A DNA stretch of 64,000 nucleotides, taken from contig NZ_JAUWAV010000005.1 of assembly GCF_030605225.1 (NCBI RefSeq), positions 1-64,000 on the forward strand. The letters are read 5' to 3'. This document shows positions 25,134 through 35,694 of this stretch, piece by piece. A program made the translations under genes and the position numbers. Under the pieces are notes generated by a model. The model worked only from the letters and a program-made list of their open reading frames with translations, ran no database searches and was not told the DNA's origin. The DNA is from Geoalkalibacter sp. (lineage in GTDB: Bacteria; Desulfobacterota; Desulfuromonadia; Desulfuromonadales; Geoalkalibacteraceae). Within the stretch, counting starts at the first letter, position 1. The number at the start of each line of letters is the position of its first letter.

Positions 25134-25843
25134 GTCGCTTCCGCTTCCGCCGCCGGAAGAATGTTCTCGAGGTTTTGGCGGACCCGCTCCATGAGCAGAT
25201 CGCGGTCGTCGAGACTCATGGCGCGGGTGTCGATGGGCGGCAGAACGGTGACGGCGATGGTGCCCGGACGCAGGCAGCGGGCATGCTTGGGCAAGATGGA
25301 GCCGCTGCCGGTGATGGCGATGGGCACGATGGGTGCCTGGGCCTTGATGGCCGTGACGAAGCCGCCTTTCTTGAAGGGTTGCAGGCGCCCGTTCAACGAG
25401 CGCGTCCCCTCGGGGAAAATCATGACCGCCTCACCGGCGCGGATGCGGCGCGCCGCCTCGTCCATGCTGGCCATGGCGCTCTGGTGATCGGCGCGATCCA
25501 CGGCGATGCAGCCCGCGCGGCGCATGGCCGTGCCGAACAGCGGGATGGCGAAGAGCTCCTTCTTGGCCAGCCAGCGAAAGGGCGGGCGGATACAGGCGAG
25601 CAGGGCGAGGATGTCGAAATTGCTTTGATGGTTGGGCATGTATACCACCGCCGCGCCGGGACGCAGGTGCTCCGCGCCCGCGCAGCGCACCTTGACGCCG
25701 GCCAACCACAGGCTGCCGCGCGCCCAGAGATGCGCCCAGTGATGGAGAGTGTCGGGACCCAGCAGCGAGAGGGGCAGGCCGGCCAGCAGCACGAAAAGCG
25801 TCCAGGGGAAAAAGCCGGCCAGGAAAAACAGGGTTCGCAACAT
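25130..25843 (-). CDS. plsC: 1-acyl-sn-glycerol-3-phosphate acyltransferase
   Basis: Adds the second acyl chain in phosphatidic acid synthesis. It has 237 residues from the ATG at 25843. A frame open to 25918 exists, but the predicted promoter lies inside that extension, which rules it out. N-terminal membrane segment(s) at about 3-35, then the catalytic NHQSNFDIL (HX4D-type block I) and FPEGTRSLNGRLQPFKKGG (block III). It is the first gene of the long minus-strand block reaching to alaS and beyond. Confidence 0.93.
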   Translation of the reverse strand: MLRTLFFLAGFFPWTLFVLLAGLPLSLLGPDTLHHWAHLWARGSLWLAGVKVRCAGAEHLRPGAAVVYMPNHQSNFDILALLACIRPPFRWLAKKELFAIPLFGTAMRRAGCIAVDRADHQSAMASMDEAARRIRAGEAVMIFPEGTRSLNGRLQPFKKGGFVTAIKAQAPIVPIAITGSGSILPKHARCLRPGTIAVTVLPPIDTRAMSLDDRDLLMERVRQNLENILPAAEAEAT

Positions 25844-25874
25844 GCCTTGAGCCTTGGAGTTGAACAAAAAAGTT

Positions 25875-25903
25875 AGTGTAAATGAGTTGTTGTAGGCAGT
25901 CAA
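25875..25903 (-). promoter_or_regulatory. Predicted sigma70 promoter of plsC-rnj and the following block
   Basis: Minus strand TTGACT (25903-25898), 17-base spacer, TACACT (25880-25875). The expected start near 25868 leaves a leader of about 25 bases before the plsC ATG. It is divergent from the ssb promoter 20-50 bases away. Confidence 0.7.
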
Positions 25904-25923
25904 ACCCTTTTCCCGCAAGGCGC

Positions 25924-25952
25924 TTTACAGCCCGCGGCAATTGGGCTAGACT
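25924..25952 (+). promoter_or_regulatory. Predicted sigma70 promoter of ssb
   Basis: TTTACA (25924-25929), 17-base spacer, TAGACT (25947-25952). The likely start is near 25959, about 26 bases before the ssb ATG, with AGGGAGG in between. Confidence 0.65.
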
Positions 25953-25984
25953 CGTGGCCGATTGCAACCAAGGGAGGTATGCGG

Positions 25985-26467
25985 ATGTCCATCAACAAGG
26001 TGATTCTGGTCGGCAATCTGGGCAAGGACCCCGAGTTGCGCTACACGCCGTCCGGCGTGCCGGTGGCGACCTTTTCCCTGGCGACCAGCGAGCGCTTCAA
26101 GAATAAAGACGGCCAGATGCAGGACAAGACCGAGTGGCACAACATCGTCGCCTGGCGCCAGCTGGCCGAGATTTGCGGCAAGTATCTGCACAAGGGCAAG
26201 CAGGTCTATATCGAGGGCAAGATCCAGACCCGCAAGTACCAGGATCGCGACGGCAACGACCGCTACATCACCGAAATCGTCGCCGACCAGATGCAGATGC
26301 TCGGCGGGCGCGGCGAGGAAGGCGGCGGCTACGCGCCGAGCCAGCGCGGCGACTTCGCGCCTCGCGGCGAAAACCGTCCGGCGGGCGGCGGCGCGCCGAA
26401 AAAGGAACCCAGCTACAGCGACTTCGAAGAGCCGCCCTTCAATCCCGACGATGAAATTCCCTTTTGA
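25985..26467 (+). CDS. ssb: Single-stranded DNA-binding protein
   Basis: Coats single-stranded DNA in replication and repair and recruits partners by its acidic tail. It has 160 residues. The OB fold spans about 1-110 (SINKVILVGNLGKDPELRYT, ending EIVADQMQML), followed by a Gly/Arg-rich flexible linker and the acidic C-terminal tip FNPDDEIPF. Two in-frame ATGs lie at 25979 and 25985. The AGGGAGG site ends at 25977, so the second ATG has a normal 7-base spacing and is chosen. It stands alone under its own promoter. Confidence 0.97.
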   Translation: MSINKVILVGNLGKDPELRYTPSGVPVATFSLATSERFKNKDGQMQDKTEWHNIVAWRQLAEICGKYLHKGKQVYIEGKIQTRKYQDRDGNDRYITEIVADQMQMLGGRGEEGGGYAPSQRGDFAPRGENRPAGGGAPKKEPSYSDFEEPPFNPDDEIPF

Positions 26468-26473
26468 TTCTCC

Positions 26474-26500
26474 TTGACAGCCGGATGTTTTTGGGATAGT
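26474..26500 (+). promoter_or_regulatory. Predicted promoter of rplU-rpmA
   Basis: A perfect TTGACA at 26474-26479, seven bases after the ssb stop, with GATAGT at 26495-26500 (15-base spacer) or TAGTTT at 26497-26502 (17-base spacer) as the -10 element. It is in the right place for the ribosomal-protein pair. The -35 is strong and the -10 ambiguous. Confidence 0.6.
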
Positions 26501-26554
26501 TTCCAGCGTTCTGGGAAAAATATCAACGCAGTCGAGAGCGAGGTGAATGTCAGT

Positions 26555-26863
26555 ATGTACGCGGTTATCAAGACCGGAGGCAAGCAGTACAAAGTTTCCG
26601 AAGGCGACCTGGTGAAGGTCGAGAAGCTCGTGGGTGCGGTGGGCGATACCATCGAACTCGGCGAAGTCCTCATGGTCGGCGGTGAAGAGGTCAAAATCGG
26701 AACACCTCTGCTGCAGGGCGCCAAGGTGAAAGCGCAGATCGTCGAGCAGGACAAGGACAAGAAGATCCTGGTCTTCAAGATGAGGCGGCGCAAAAACCAG
26801 CGCAAGTTGAACGGGCACCGCCAACCCATTACCCGCCTGAAGATCACGGGCATTGAAGCTTAA
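26555..26863 (+). CDS. rplU: 50S ribosomal protein L21
   Basis: Large-subunit protein bound to 23S rRNA domain regions near L20. It has 102 residues from the ATG at 26555, with AGGTGA eight bases upstream. The sequence begins MYAVIKTGGKQYKVSEGD, the L21 signature, and ends in a basic RRKNQRKLNGHRQPITRLKI stretch. A longer frame from TTG at 26474 starts inside the promoter and is rejected. It pairs with rpmA 19 bases downstream, the standard L21-L27-obg order. Confidence 0.98.
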   Translation: MYAVIKTGGKQYKVSEGDLVKVEKLVGAVGDTIELGEVLMVGGEEVKIGTPLLQGAKVKAQIVEQDKDKKILVFKMRRRKNQRKLNGHRQPITRLKITGIEA

Positions 26864-26882
26864 GGTTTGAGGAGGTTGATCC

Positions 26883-27137
26883 ATGGCTCACAAAAAAGGG
26901 GTCGGCAGTTCCCGCAACGGCCGCGACAGTGCGGGCAAGCGTCTCGGCGTCAAGCGTTTCGGCGGCGAGCAGGTGACCGCCGGATCGATTCTGGTGCGTC
27001 AGCGCGGCACCACCTTCCATGCCGGTGAAAACGTCGGCGTGGGCAAGGACTACACCCTGTTCGCCCTCATCGACGGCGTGGTGAAGTTCGAGCGCAAGGA
27101 CCGCGACCGCAAGAAGATCAGCGTTTACGCCGCCTGA
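26883..27137 (+). CDS. rpmA: 50S ribosomal protein L27
   Basis: Large-subunit protein whose N-terminus reaches the peptidyl-transferase centre. It has 84 residues, beginning [16 protein letters not shown] with no N-terminal extension, so no Prp-type processing is needed. [17 protein letters not shown] is conserved. GAGG at 26869-26872 is the ribosome site. A clear terminator follows 25 bases after the stop. Confidence 0.98.
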   Translation: MAHKKGVGSSRNGRDSAGKRLGVKRFGGEQVTAGSILVRQRGTTFHAGENVGVGKDYTLFALIDGVVKFERKDRDRKKISVYAA

Positions 27138-27161
27138 TTGCCGTACCAATAACCAACAGGG

Positions 27162-27198
27162 AAGCCCGGTTCCGCATCAAGGACACCGGGCTTTTTTT
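27162..27198 (+). terminator. Rho-independent terminator of rplU-rpmA
   Basis: A perfect 9-bp stem AAGCCCGGT (27162-27170) / ACCGGGCTT (27185-27193) with a 14-base loop, followed by a T run to 27198. It separates the ribosomal-protein pair from obgE, so obgE is likely transcribed on its own or by read-through. Confidence 0.9.
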
Positions 27199-27203
27199 CT
27201 TAG

Positions 27204-28334
<1,131 letters not shown>

Positions 28335-28380
28335 AGCGACTCTTTTTCACAAATCTTATGTAGTTCAGGTAGTTTGCGCC

Positions 28381-29523
28381 ATGCGTCAGAATTTTCTCAA
28401 GCGGGTGCGCCGGGCGGTCGTCAAGATCGGCAGCAACGTCATTTCCAACGGCGAGGGCCTGCTGCCGTCGCGCATCGCGGCGATCAGCGAGGATGTCTGT
28501 CGTCTGCGCGCCCAGGGCCTGGAAGTCATTCTGGTCTCCTCGGGGGCGGTGGCCGCCGGCAAGGGCGTGCTCGGCATCAGCGGCCGGCCCCAGACCATAC
28601 CCCTCAAGCAGGCCGCGGCCGCCATCGGCCAGCCGCGCCTCATGCGCGCCTACAAGGAATGCTTCCAGTCCCAGGGCTATCTGGCCGCCCAAGTGCTCTT
28701 GACCCGCGACGATCTCGCCAACCGGCGCCGTTATCTCAATGCCCGCAATACCCTGTTGACCCTGCTCGAATTCGGCGTGACGCCGATCATCAATGAAAAC
28801 GACACGGTGGTGGTCGAGGAAATCCGCTTCGGCGACAACGACAACCTCTCCGCCCTGGTGACGACCCTGCTCGAAGCCGATCTGCTGGTGATTCTCTCCG
28901 ACGTGGACGGACTCTACGACCGCAATCCCGCGACGAACCCCGAGGCGCGCCTGATTCCCCTGGTCGAGCGCGTCACCGACGAGATCGAGGCCATGGCGGG
29001 CGGCGAGGGCTCGGCCCTGGGCACCGGCGGCATGGCGACCAAGGTCAAGGCGGCGCGCCGCGCCTGTCTCAACGGCGTCGGCACCCTGATCGTCAACGGT
29101 CGCGAGCCGCGGATTCTGGAGCGCGCCTTTGCCGGCGAGGAGCTGGGCACCTATTTTCTGCCGGCGCGCGACCGCATGGCCGCCAAGAAGCACTGGATCG
29201 CCTTCACCAAGAAGCCGCGCGGCAAGATCTTTGTCGACGAGGGCGCGCGCCGCGCCCTGGTGGAGGGCGGCAAGAGCCTGCTGCCCTCGGGCATCAAGGG
29301 CGTCGAGGGGCGTTTCGAGCGCGGCGATTCGGTGCGGCTGTGCGATCTGGACGGCGTGGAGTTCGCCAAGGGCGTGATCGGCTATAATCTCATGGAACTG
29401 CTGCGCATCATGGGCAAGAAAACCTCCGAAATCGAGGCGACCCTGGGCTACAAATACGGCGACGAGGTGATCCATCGCGATAATCTGGTCATTTCCGCCG
29501 GCTCCGAAGCGGACGAGGATTGA
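28381..29523 (+). CDS. proB: Glutamate 5-kinase
   Basis: First step of proline synthesis, phosphorylating glutamate; normally feedback-inhibited by proline. It has 380 residues: an amino-acid kinase domain at about 1-260 ([50 protein letters not shown]) and a C-terminal PUA domain at about 280-365. ATG at 28381; an upstream frame from TTG 28306 starts in the promoter and is rejected. proA follows 32 bases later. Confidence 0.97.
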   Translation: MRQNFLKRVRRAVVKIGSNVISNGEGLLPSRIAAISEDVCRLRAQGLEVILVSSGAVAAGKGVLGISGRPQTIPLKQAAAAIGQPRLMRAYKECFQSQGYLAAQVLLTRDDLANRRRYLNARNTLLTLLEFGVTPIINENDTVVVEEIRFGDNDNLSALVTTLLEADLLVILSDVDGLYDRNPATNPEARLIPLVERVTDEIEAMAGGEGSALGTGGMATKVKAARRACLNGVGTLIVNGREPRILERAFAGEELGTYFLPARDRMAAKKHWIAFTKKPRGKIFVDEGARRALVEGGKSLLPSGIKGVEGRFERGDSVRLCDLDGVEFAKGVIGYNLMELLRIMGKKTSEIEATLGYKYGDEVIHRDNLVISAGSEADED

Positions 29524-29555
29524 ATGCAGGGCAAACTTTGGGAAAGGACATCGCC

Positions 29556-30812
29556 ATGACCATCGCCGAGCAGATGCTTGAAGTGGCCCGCGCGGCCCGC
29601 CGGGCTTCGCGCACTCTGGCCAACCTCTCCACGGCCGTCAAGAACGAGATGCTGCTGCGCATGGCCGACGCCCTCGAAAAGGCCGTCGCGGCGCTGATGG
29701 AGGCCAACGAGAAGGATCTGGCCGCCGCGCGTGAGCGCGGCTTGTCGCCCGCCATGATCGATCGTTTAATACTCGATGAAAAACGCATCGCCGCCATGGC
29801 CGAGGGCCTGCGCGAAGTCGCCGCCCTGCCCGATCCGGTGGGTGAGGTGACGGGCATGTGGCGCCGTCCCAGCGGTATTCAGGTGGGCCGGGTGCGCATT
29901 CCCCTGGGGGTGATCGGCATCGTCTACGAATCACGCCCCAACGTCACCGCCGACGCCGCGGGCCTGTGCCTCAAGAGCGGCAATGCCGTGGTGCTGCGCG
30001 GCGGCTCCGAGGCGATTCACTCCAACACCGCCATCGGCGCGGTGCTCAAGGGCGAACTCAAGCGCCTGGGGCTGCCCGAGGCGGCGGTGCAGATCGTCGC
30101 CACCACCGATCGCCAGGCGGTGCTCGAACTGCTCAAGTGCGAGGAGCACATCGATCTCATCATCCCGCGCGGCGGCGAGAGCCTGATCCGCTTTGTCGCC
30201 GAGCATTCGCGCATTCCGGTGATCAAGCACTACAAGGGCGTATGTCACACCTTCATCGACGCCAGCGCTGATTTCGACATGGCGGAGAAGATCTGCATCA
30301 ACGCCAAGGTGCAGCGCCCCGGGGTGTGCAACGCCATGGAAACCCTGCTCATCCACAAGGATATCGCCGAAACTTTCGTGCCGCGCATCGCCCATGCCCT
30401 GCGCGCCCAGGGCGTGGAGCTACGCGGCTGCCCCATCACCCGCGCATTCGCTCCCGAGGTCAAGGCGGCCGTCGCGGAGGATTGGGGCGCCGAATTTCTC
30501 GATCTGATTCTCGCGGTGCGGGTGGTGGACGATCTCGACGAGGCCATCGCCCATATCGAGCGCTACGGTTCGCTGCACACCGAGGTGATCGTCACCCGCG
30601 ACTATGCCAACAGCCAGCGCTTTTTGCGCGAGGTCAATTCGAGCGTGGTCATGGTCAATGCCTCCTCGCGCTTTTCCGACGGCAATCAGTTCGGCCTGGG
30701 CGCCGAAATCGGCATTTCCACCACCAAGCTGCATTCCTTCGGCCCCATGGGGCTGGAGGATCTGACCACGCGCAAATTCATCGTCCTCGGCGACGGTCAG
30801 ATCCGGGCGTAG
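29556..30812 (+). CDS. proA: Glutamate-5-semialdehyde dehydrogenase
   Basis: Reduces glutamyl 5-phosphate to the semialdehyde with NADPH in proline synthesis. It has 418 residues. Aldehyde-dehydrogenase fold with [18 protein letters not shown], the catalytic cysteine in [10 protein letters not shown], and the C-terminal [11 protein letters not shown] block. ATG at 29556 with GGAAAGG before it is preferred over a TTG that overlaps the proB stop. The TAG stop is the first part of a GTAGGGG element (copy C). Confidence 0.97.
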   Translation: MTIAEQMLEVARAARRASRTLANLSTAVKNEMLLRMADALEKAVAALMEANEKDLAAARERGLSPAMIDRLILDEKRIAAMAEGLREVAALPDPVGEVTGMWRRPSGIQVGRVRIPLGVIGIVYESRPNVTADAAGLCLKSGNAVVLRGGSEAIHSNTAIGAVLKGELKRLGLPEAAVQIVATTDRQAVLELLKCEEHIDLIIPRGGESLIRFVAEHSRIPVIKHYKGVCHTFIDASADFDMAEKICINAKVQRPGVCNAMETLLIHKDIAETFVPRIAHALRAQGVELRGCPITRAFAPEVKAAVAEDWGAEFLDLILAVRVVDDLDEAIAHIERYGSLHTEVIVTRDYANSQRFLREVNSSVVMVNASSRFSDGNQFGLGAEIGISTTKLHSFGPMGLEDLTTRKFIVLGDGQIRA

Positions 30813-30834
30813 GGGCGCGTATATGCCGCGCCCC
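30809..30834. repeat. GTAGGGG-edged palindromic element, copy C (short)
   Basis: Starts GTAGGGG like the two longer copies, and folds as GGGGCGCG (30812-30819) / CGCGCCCC (30827-30834) with a 7-base loop. The left edge contains the proA stop codon TAG (30810-30812). There is no closing CCCCTAC. It sits between proA and nadD. Confidence 0.6.
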
Positions 30835-30842
30835 CTGAGCTT

Positions 30843-31499
30843 ATGAAAACCGGGATTCTCGGCGGCACCTTCAATCCCATCCATCTGGCGCACCTGCGCA
30901 TCGCCGAGGAAGTGCGCGAGGCTCTCGGTCTGGATCGGGTGCTCTTTGTTCCGGCGGCCACCCCCCCGCACAAGGCTCTGAGCGGCGAGGTGGCCTTTCA
31001 CCACCGGCTGGCCATGGTGCGGGCGGCCATCGCCGACAATACCGCCTTTGCCGTGAGCGATCTGGAGAGCCGGCGCGGCGGCAAGAGTTATTCGGTGGAT
31101 ACCTTGCGCATTTTGCGCGAGGAGGCGCCCGGGGAAGAGTTTTTCTTCATCATGGGGATGGATTCCTTTCGCGAGATCCACACCTGGTACGCATATACGC
31201 GGCTCTTCGAGCTGTGCCACATCGTCGTGACGGCGCGTCCGGGCAGTGCCGGGGGGCCGCCCCGGACGCTGCTGCCGGTTGCGGTGGCCGATCAGTTCTG
31301 TTATGATGGCGCCGCCGAAAGGCTCGTACACCGCTCGGGATTTTCCGTATTTTTTCTCGAAGAAACGTTTCTCGACATTTCCTCGACCCGGATCCGGCAA
31401 CTGGTCGCGGCGGGGCGTTCGGTGCGCTATCTGGTGCCGCCGGCGGTGGAATCCTATCTGCATCATCACGCCCTCTATCAGGGCTCCGCGAGGTTCTGA
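30843..31499 (+). CDS. nadD: Nicotinate-nucleotide adenylyltransferase
   Basis: Makes nicotinate adenine dinucleotide from NaMN and ATP on the way to NAD. It has 218 residues with the nucleotidyltransferase motif GGTFNPIHLAHLRIAEE at 7-23 and the ISSTRIRQLVAAG motif near 180-192. It is followed by rsfS and rlmH, an order common in bacteria. Its product is also the substrate of LarB encoded elsewhere in the window. Confidence 0.96.
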   Translation: MKTGILGGTFNPIHLAHLRIAEEVREALGLDRVLFVPAATPPHKALSGEVAFHHRLAMVRAAIADNTAFAVSDLESRRGGKSYSVDTLRILREEAPGEEFFFIMGMDSFREIHTWYAYTRLFELCHIVVTARPGSAGGPPRTLLPVAVADQFCYDGAAERLVHRSGFSVFFLEETFLDISSTRIRQLVAAGRSVRYLVPPAVESYLHHHALYQGSARF

Positions 31500-31502
31500 A
31501 TT

Positions 31503-31883
31503 TTGCAATCCGACAAGCGGGCGCTGCTCTGCGCCGCCCATGCCCTGGAAAAAAAAGCCTCCGACGTGCGTCTGATCGACGTGCGCAAACTGTCTTCGCT
31601 GACGGATTTTCTGGTGATCGCCACGGGTCGCTCCGATCGGCAGGTGCAAGCCATTGCCGAGGGGGTGCGCCTTGGCCTGAAGAAGGAGCACCAGACTCTG
31701 CCCCTGGCCGTGGAAGGGGTGAACGAGGGCCGCTGGGTGCTCATCGACTACGGCGATGTCATGGTCCATGTGTTTCAACCGGCGGTGCGCGAATTCTACG
31801 ACCTGGACGGGCTTTGGCGCGAGGCGCCCGAGGTGGAGATCCCCGCCGAGTACCACTGGGAGAGCAGGGCCGTCGCGCGGTGA
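31503..31883 (+). CDS. rsfS: Ribosomal silencing factor RsfS
   Basis: Binds L14 and blocks joining of the 30S and 50S subunits during slow growth. It has 126 residues from a TTG start. Typical pattern: DVRLIDVRKLSSLTDFLVIATGRSDRQVQAIAEGV and WVLIDYGDVMVHVFQPAVREFYDLDGLW. The TTG lies 4 bases after the nadD stop with no ATG nearby. The stop overlaps the rlmH GTG start (GTGA), so the two are coupled. Confidence 0.94.
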   Translation: MQSDKRALLCAAHALEKKASDVRLIDVRKLSSLTDFLVIATGRSDRQVQAIAEGVRLGLKKEHQTLPLAVEGVNEGRWVLIDYGDVMVHVFQPAVREFYDLDGLWREAPEVEIPAEYHWESRAVAR

Positions 31884-32356
31884 AAATCCGCCTGTTGTGC
31901 GTCGGACGCATGAGCGATGCCGCGTTGCGCTCCGGCGTTGAGGATTTCACGGCTCGGATCCGCCGCTACCTGCCCCTGGAGGTCATCGAGCTCAAGGAAG
32001 AAAAGGTCGGTGGGCGCAGGCCCGAGGCGGCGCGCATCCGCGAGCTTGAGGCCGAGCGGCTGCTGGCGAAAATCGGTGCGGCGGCTTTCGTGGTCGCCCT
32101 GGATGAAACCGGGCGGCGCATGACCTCGGAGGGCTTCGCGCGGCTGCTGGAGCAGCACATGGTACATGCCACCGCAGAGATGCTCTTCGTGCTCGGCGGC
32201 GCCTATGGCCTTGGCGCCGGAGTGAAAGAGCGCAGCGATCTGCTGCTGTCTCTTTCGGATATGACCTTTACCCATCAGATGGCGCGGCTCTTTCTGCTGG
32301 AGCAGATCTACCGGGGCCTGACCATCGTGCGCAATGAGCCCTACCACAACCGCTGA
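31880..32356 (+). CDS. rlmH: 23S rRNA (pseudouridine-1915-N3)-methyltransferase
   Basis: SPOUT-class methyltransferase acting on 23S rRNA in the assembled 70S ribosome. It has 158 residues with MKIRLLCVGRM-type start (here GTG) and the knotted-site region VLGGAYGLGAGVKERSDLLLSLSDMTFTHQMARL. The C-terminal YRGLTIVRNEPYHNR is characteristic. Coupled to rsfS by a 4-base overlap. Confidence 0.96.
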   Translation: MKIRLLCVGRMSDAALRSGVEDFTARIRRYLPLEVIELKEEKVGGRRPEAARIRELEAERLLAKIGAAAFVVALDETGRRMTSEGFARLLEQHMVHATAEMLFVLGGAYGLGAGVKERSDLLLSLSDMTFTHQMARLFLLEQIYRGLTIVRNEPYHNR

Positions 32357-32387
32357 GGGGCTCGCGCCCCGCGAGGGAGTTTTTTTC

Positions 32388-32741
32388 ATGGATCAGCAAC
32401 AGGTCGAGCAGGCGCGGCAGCGGCTGCTCAAGATGCGCCGCGAAACCCTTCAGGAAGTCCAGGACTCCCGGCAGGCCTGCCGGGACCTCGGACAGGACGG
32501 CGTCGGCGACATCGGCGATATTTCTTCCAACACCTATCATCGCGACGTGCTGATGAATCTCAGCGAGACCCAGCGTCAGTTGATTCGCGACATCGATGCG
32601 GCACTCGAGCGCATCGAGCAGGGCGAATACGGCGAATGCCTGCGCTGCGGCGAGGAAATTGCTCCGCGGCGCATGGAAGTGCGGCCCTTTTCCCGCTATT
32701 GTGTAGAATGCAAAACCGAGGTGGAAAAATTCGGCGAATAG
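32388..32741 (+). CDS. DksA/TraR-family zinc-finger protein
   Basis: A 117-residue protein: a coiled-coil hairpin at about 1-75 and a four-cysteine finger (CLRC...CVEC) at about 85-110 near the C-terminus. The tip residues characteristic of DksA (DxxDxA) appear here as DIGDISSNTY, so it is a relative rather than a certain DksA. Such proteins bind the RNA polymerase secondary channel and alter promoter response to ppGpp. ATG at 32388 with GAGGGAG upstream. It lies 31 bases after rlmH. Confidence 0.88.
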   Translation: MDQQQVEQARQRLLKMRRETLQEVQDSRQACRDLGQDGVGDIGDISSNTYHRDVLMNLSETQRQLIRDIDAALERIEQGEYGECLRCGEEIAPRRMEVRPFSRYCVECKTEVEKFGE

Positions 32742-32782
32742 AAATTCGATCCTGATCTGGGCCCGCGCCCGGGGAGACTGCC

Positions 32783-34141
32783 ATGACCCTGATGTCCTTC
32801 CTGCTGCTTGTCATTCTGTTTCTCGTCTTTTTCATTTATTTCGCCTATCTCAACCCCGACGCCGTCACCTTCTATTATTTCAGCGGCAAGGCGTTCACCG
32901 TTTCGCCGGTGGTGCTGGTGGTGGCGGCGATTCTCCTCGGCCTGATCTTTGGGCTGCTGGCCTATTCCTGGGCCCTGACCAGCACCCGCATGCGCGACTG
33001 GCGCAAGGAGCGCAAGGACAAGAAAATCCGGGAGAATTTCGCCATGTATCGCGAAGGGGTGGGGCGCCTGCTGTCGGGGGACCTGAAAAAAGCCCGGGTG
33101 CTGCTGCAGAAGGCCCTGGATCAGGAGCCGCGGCGCAGCGACACGCTGATCGCCATGGCCAGCCTGTGCCTGCAGGAAGGAAAGCCCCAGGAGGGCGTGA
33201 ATCATCTGCTCAAGGCGCGCGAGTATGAGCCGCGCAGCCTCGAGGTGCTGTTCAAGCTGGCCGGAACCTACGAGGAGTTGGGGCAGGACGTCGAGGCCGA
33301 GCAGGTCTACGGGGAAATTCTCGGCATCGACAAGGACAACCGCAAGGCCATGCGCGGCGTGCGCGACCTGGCCATGAAGCAGGGGCGCTGGCGCGAGGCC
33401 CTCGATCTGCAGAAACGCCTGATCAAGGTGTCCCAGGGCAGTCCGCGCCTTGCCGAGGAAAAGAAGAAGCTGCTCTACATCAAGTATGAAATCGCCTGCA
33501 TGGATCTGGCGGCCGGGCAAATCGAGCCGGCCAAGGCCGAGTTCACCGAGGTGATCCGCCAGGATCCCGAATTCGTCCCGGCGCGGGTGTCCCTGGGCGA
33601 CGCCAACCGGCAGCAGGGGCGCAAGGACGATGCCGCGCGCATCTGGCAGGAAGGCTACCGCAGTCTGCGGCGGGGCATCTTTCTGGCGCGTCTGGAAGAT
33701 CTCTATCTGGAAGCCGAGGATCCCGCCAGCCTGTTGGCCTTCTATCGCAACGCCCTGGCGCAGAACGACACGGACGTGATCCTGCGCCTGTACTACGCCC
33801 GGCTGTGCCTGCGGCTGGAACTGGTGGAGGAGGCCGCGGAACACGTGTTCGCCCTGGAAAGCGCCGGTGCCGACCATCCGCTGGTGCACTTTCTTGCCGC
33901 CGAGGTGCATCGGCGTCGTCGTCGCATCGACGAAGCCCTCGACGAGTACCGCCTGGCCATGGGCATGGACAACCGTCTGCAGGTCACTTTTGAATGCGAA
34001 AGCTGCGGCGAGACTTATCCCGAGTGGCTCAGCCGCTGCACCGCCTGCGGGCTCTGGGGCAGTCTGGTGCTGAGCGGGCGCAGCGATCTGGGTACCATCA
34101 CGCCCCTGGATCGCGGCGCGATTCCCCACGGAGGGCTCTAG
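32783..34141 (+). CDS. LapA-LapB fusion: membrane anchor, TPR repeats and zinc ribbon
   Basis: A 452-residue protein. The first ~75 residues look like LapA/DUF1049: two membrane segments at about 4-22 and 37-62 around [19 protein letters not shown]. Then come tandem TPR repeats at about 90-395 ([30 protein letters not shown] and similar). The end has the rubredoxin-like ribbon CESCG...CTACG at about 405-425, as in LapB (YciM). In enterobacteria lapA and lapB are separate adjacent genes and LapB promotes FtsH breakdown of LpxC, setting lipopolysaccharide level. The fusion suggests the two work together here. The role is inferred. Confidence 0.85.
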   Translation: MTLMSFLLLVILFLVFFIYFAYLNPDAVTFYYFSGKAFTVSPVVLVVAAILLGLIFGLLAYSWALTSTRMRDWRKERKDKKIRENFAMYREGVGRLLSGDLKKARVLLQKALDQEPRRSDTLIAMASLCLQEGKPQEGVNHLLKAREYEPRSLEVLFKLAGTYEELGQDVEAEQVYGEILGIDKDNRKAMRGVRDLAMKQGRWREALDLQKRLIKVSQGSPRLAEEKKKLLYIKYEIACMDLAAGQIEPAKAEFTEVIRQDPEFVPARVSLGDANRQQGRKDDAARIWQEGYRSLRRGIFLARLEDLYLEAEDPASLLAFYRNALAQNDTDVILRLYYARLCLRLELVEEAAEHVFALESAGADHPLVHFLAAEVHRRRRRIDEALDEYRLAMGMDNRLQVTFECESCGETYPEWLSRCTACGLWGSLVLSGRSDLGTITPLDRGAIPHGGL

Positions 34142-34145
34142 GCGC

Positions 34146-35693
34146 ATGGTTGGCGCGCGCAAACGGCCGGTGGCCCTGGTGATCCTCGATGGCTGGGGGA
34201 TCAATCCCCAGTGCGACGAAAACGCCGTGTGCAAGGCGCGCACGCCGCGTCTCGATCAGCTGTTCGCCGAATTTCCCCATACCCGCATCGGCGCCTCGGG
34301 CATGGACGTCGGGCTTCCCGACGGCCAGATGGGCAACTCGGAAGTCGGCCACCTCAATATCGGCGCCGGGCGCATCGTCTATCAGGATCTCACCCGCATC
34401 AGCAAGAGCATCGCCGACGGCGATTTCTTCACCAATCCGGTGCTTCTCGACGCCCTGGCCAAAGTTCGGCGCACGGGAGGTAAGCTGCATCTTATGGGCC
34501 TGCTCTCCGACGGCGGCGTCCATTCCCACAACACTCACCTCTACGCGCTGCTGCAACTGGCCAAGCAGCAAGGCCTCGATCGGGTCTTCGTGCATGCTTT
34601 TCTCGACGGGCGCGACACCCCGCCGCGCAGCGCCGTCGATTTTCTGGCTGAACTGGAAACGCAGATCGAGCACATCGGCTGTGGCCGCGTGGCCGGCATC
34701 ATCGGCCGCTATTACGCCATGGATCGCGACAATCGCTGGGATCGCGTCGAGCGGGCCTATCGCGCGCTTACCGAAGGCGTCGGCACGCCTGCCGCGAGCA
34801 GCGCGGAGGCGATTCGCGCGGCCTATGCCGCCGAGCAGGGCGATGAATTCGTCGAGCCGCGCGTCATTCAGATCGAGGGGCGGCCGGTGGGCACGGTGGA
34901 TGACGGCGATGCCGTGATCTTTTTCAATTTCCGCAGCGATCGCGCCCGTGAACTGACCCGCGCCTTCACCGTCGGCGATTTTCAGGGGTTTGCGCGGCGC
35001 AAGCATCCGGCTTTGGCCGCCTATGTGTGCATGACCGAGTATGATGCCACTTTCGCCCTGCCCGTCGCCTTCGCCCCCGTCGCGCTGACCAACCTGCTCG
35101 GCGAGGTGGTGGCCGGGGCCGGTCTGCGGCAACTGCGCATCGCCGAAACGGAAAAGTATGCCCATGTCACCTTCTTCTTCAACGGCGGCAACGAGGAGCC
35201 TTTTCCCGGCGAGGATCGCTGCTTGATTCCCTCGCCGCGCGACGTGGCGACCTACGATCAGAAACCGGCCATGAGCGCCGTGGAGGTGACCGACGAGGTC
35301 GTGCGGCGGGTGCAGGCCGACACCTATGATCTGATCGTGCTCAACTACGCCAACTGCGACATGGTCGGTCACACCGGCATTCTCTCCGCGGCGGTGGCGG
35401 CCATGGAAACCGTCGATGCCTGCGTCGGCCGGGTGGTGGATGCCGTTCTGCAGCAGGGCGGCGCGCTGCTCATCACCGCCGATCACGGCAATTGCGAGCA
35501 GATGAGCGACGGGCACGGCGGAGCGCACACCGCCCATACCTCGAACCCCGTTCCGCTGATTCTCGTCGATGACGACCGCCGTGCCGCGCGCCTTCGTTCG
35601 GGGATTCTGGCCGATCTCGCCCCCACGGTGCTTGCGCTCATGGAACTGCCCGTGCCCGGTGAGATGACCGGAAAATCCCTGCTGGCGAGCTGA
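34146..35693 (+). CDS. gpmI: 2,3-bisphosphoglycerate-independent phosphoglycerate mutase
   Basis: Interconverts 3- and 2-phosphoglycerate in glycolysis and gluconeogenesis using two Mn ions. It has 515 residues. The phosphatase-like core has VILDGWG at 12-18 with a metal-binding Asp, and the catalytic serine is Ser65 in [10 protein letters not shown]. The transferase domain has [14 protein letters not shown] and [14 protein letters not shown], and the C-terminal metal sites are in [12 protein letters not shown] and [11 protein letters not shown]. It lies 4 bases after the LapA-LapB gene. Confidence 0.97.
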   Translation: MVGARKRPVALVILDGWGINPQCDENAVCKARTPRLDQLFAEFPHTRIGASGMDVGLPDGQMGNSEVGHLNIGAGRIVYQDLTRISKSIADGDFFTNPVLLDALAKVRRTGGKLHLMGLLSDGGVHSHNTHLYALLQLAKQQGLDRVFVHAFLDGRDTPPRSAVDFLAELETQIEHIGCGRVAGIIGRYYAMDRDNRWDRVERAYRALTEGVGTPAASSAEAIRAAYAAEQGDEFVEPRVIQIEGRPVGTVDDGDAVIFFNFRSDRARELTRAFTVGDFQGFARRKHPALAAYVCMTEYDATFALPVAFAPVALTNLLGEVVAGAGLRQLRIAETEKYAHVTFFFNGGNEEPFPGEDRCLIPSPRDVATYDQKPAMSAVEVTDEVVRRVQADTYDLIVLNYANCDMVGHTGILSAAVAAMETVDACVGRVVDAVLQQGGALLITADHGNCEQMSDGHGGAHTAHTSNPVPLILVDDDRRAARLRSGILADLAPTVLALMELPVPGEMTGKSLLAS

Positions 35694-35694
35694 T

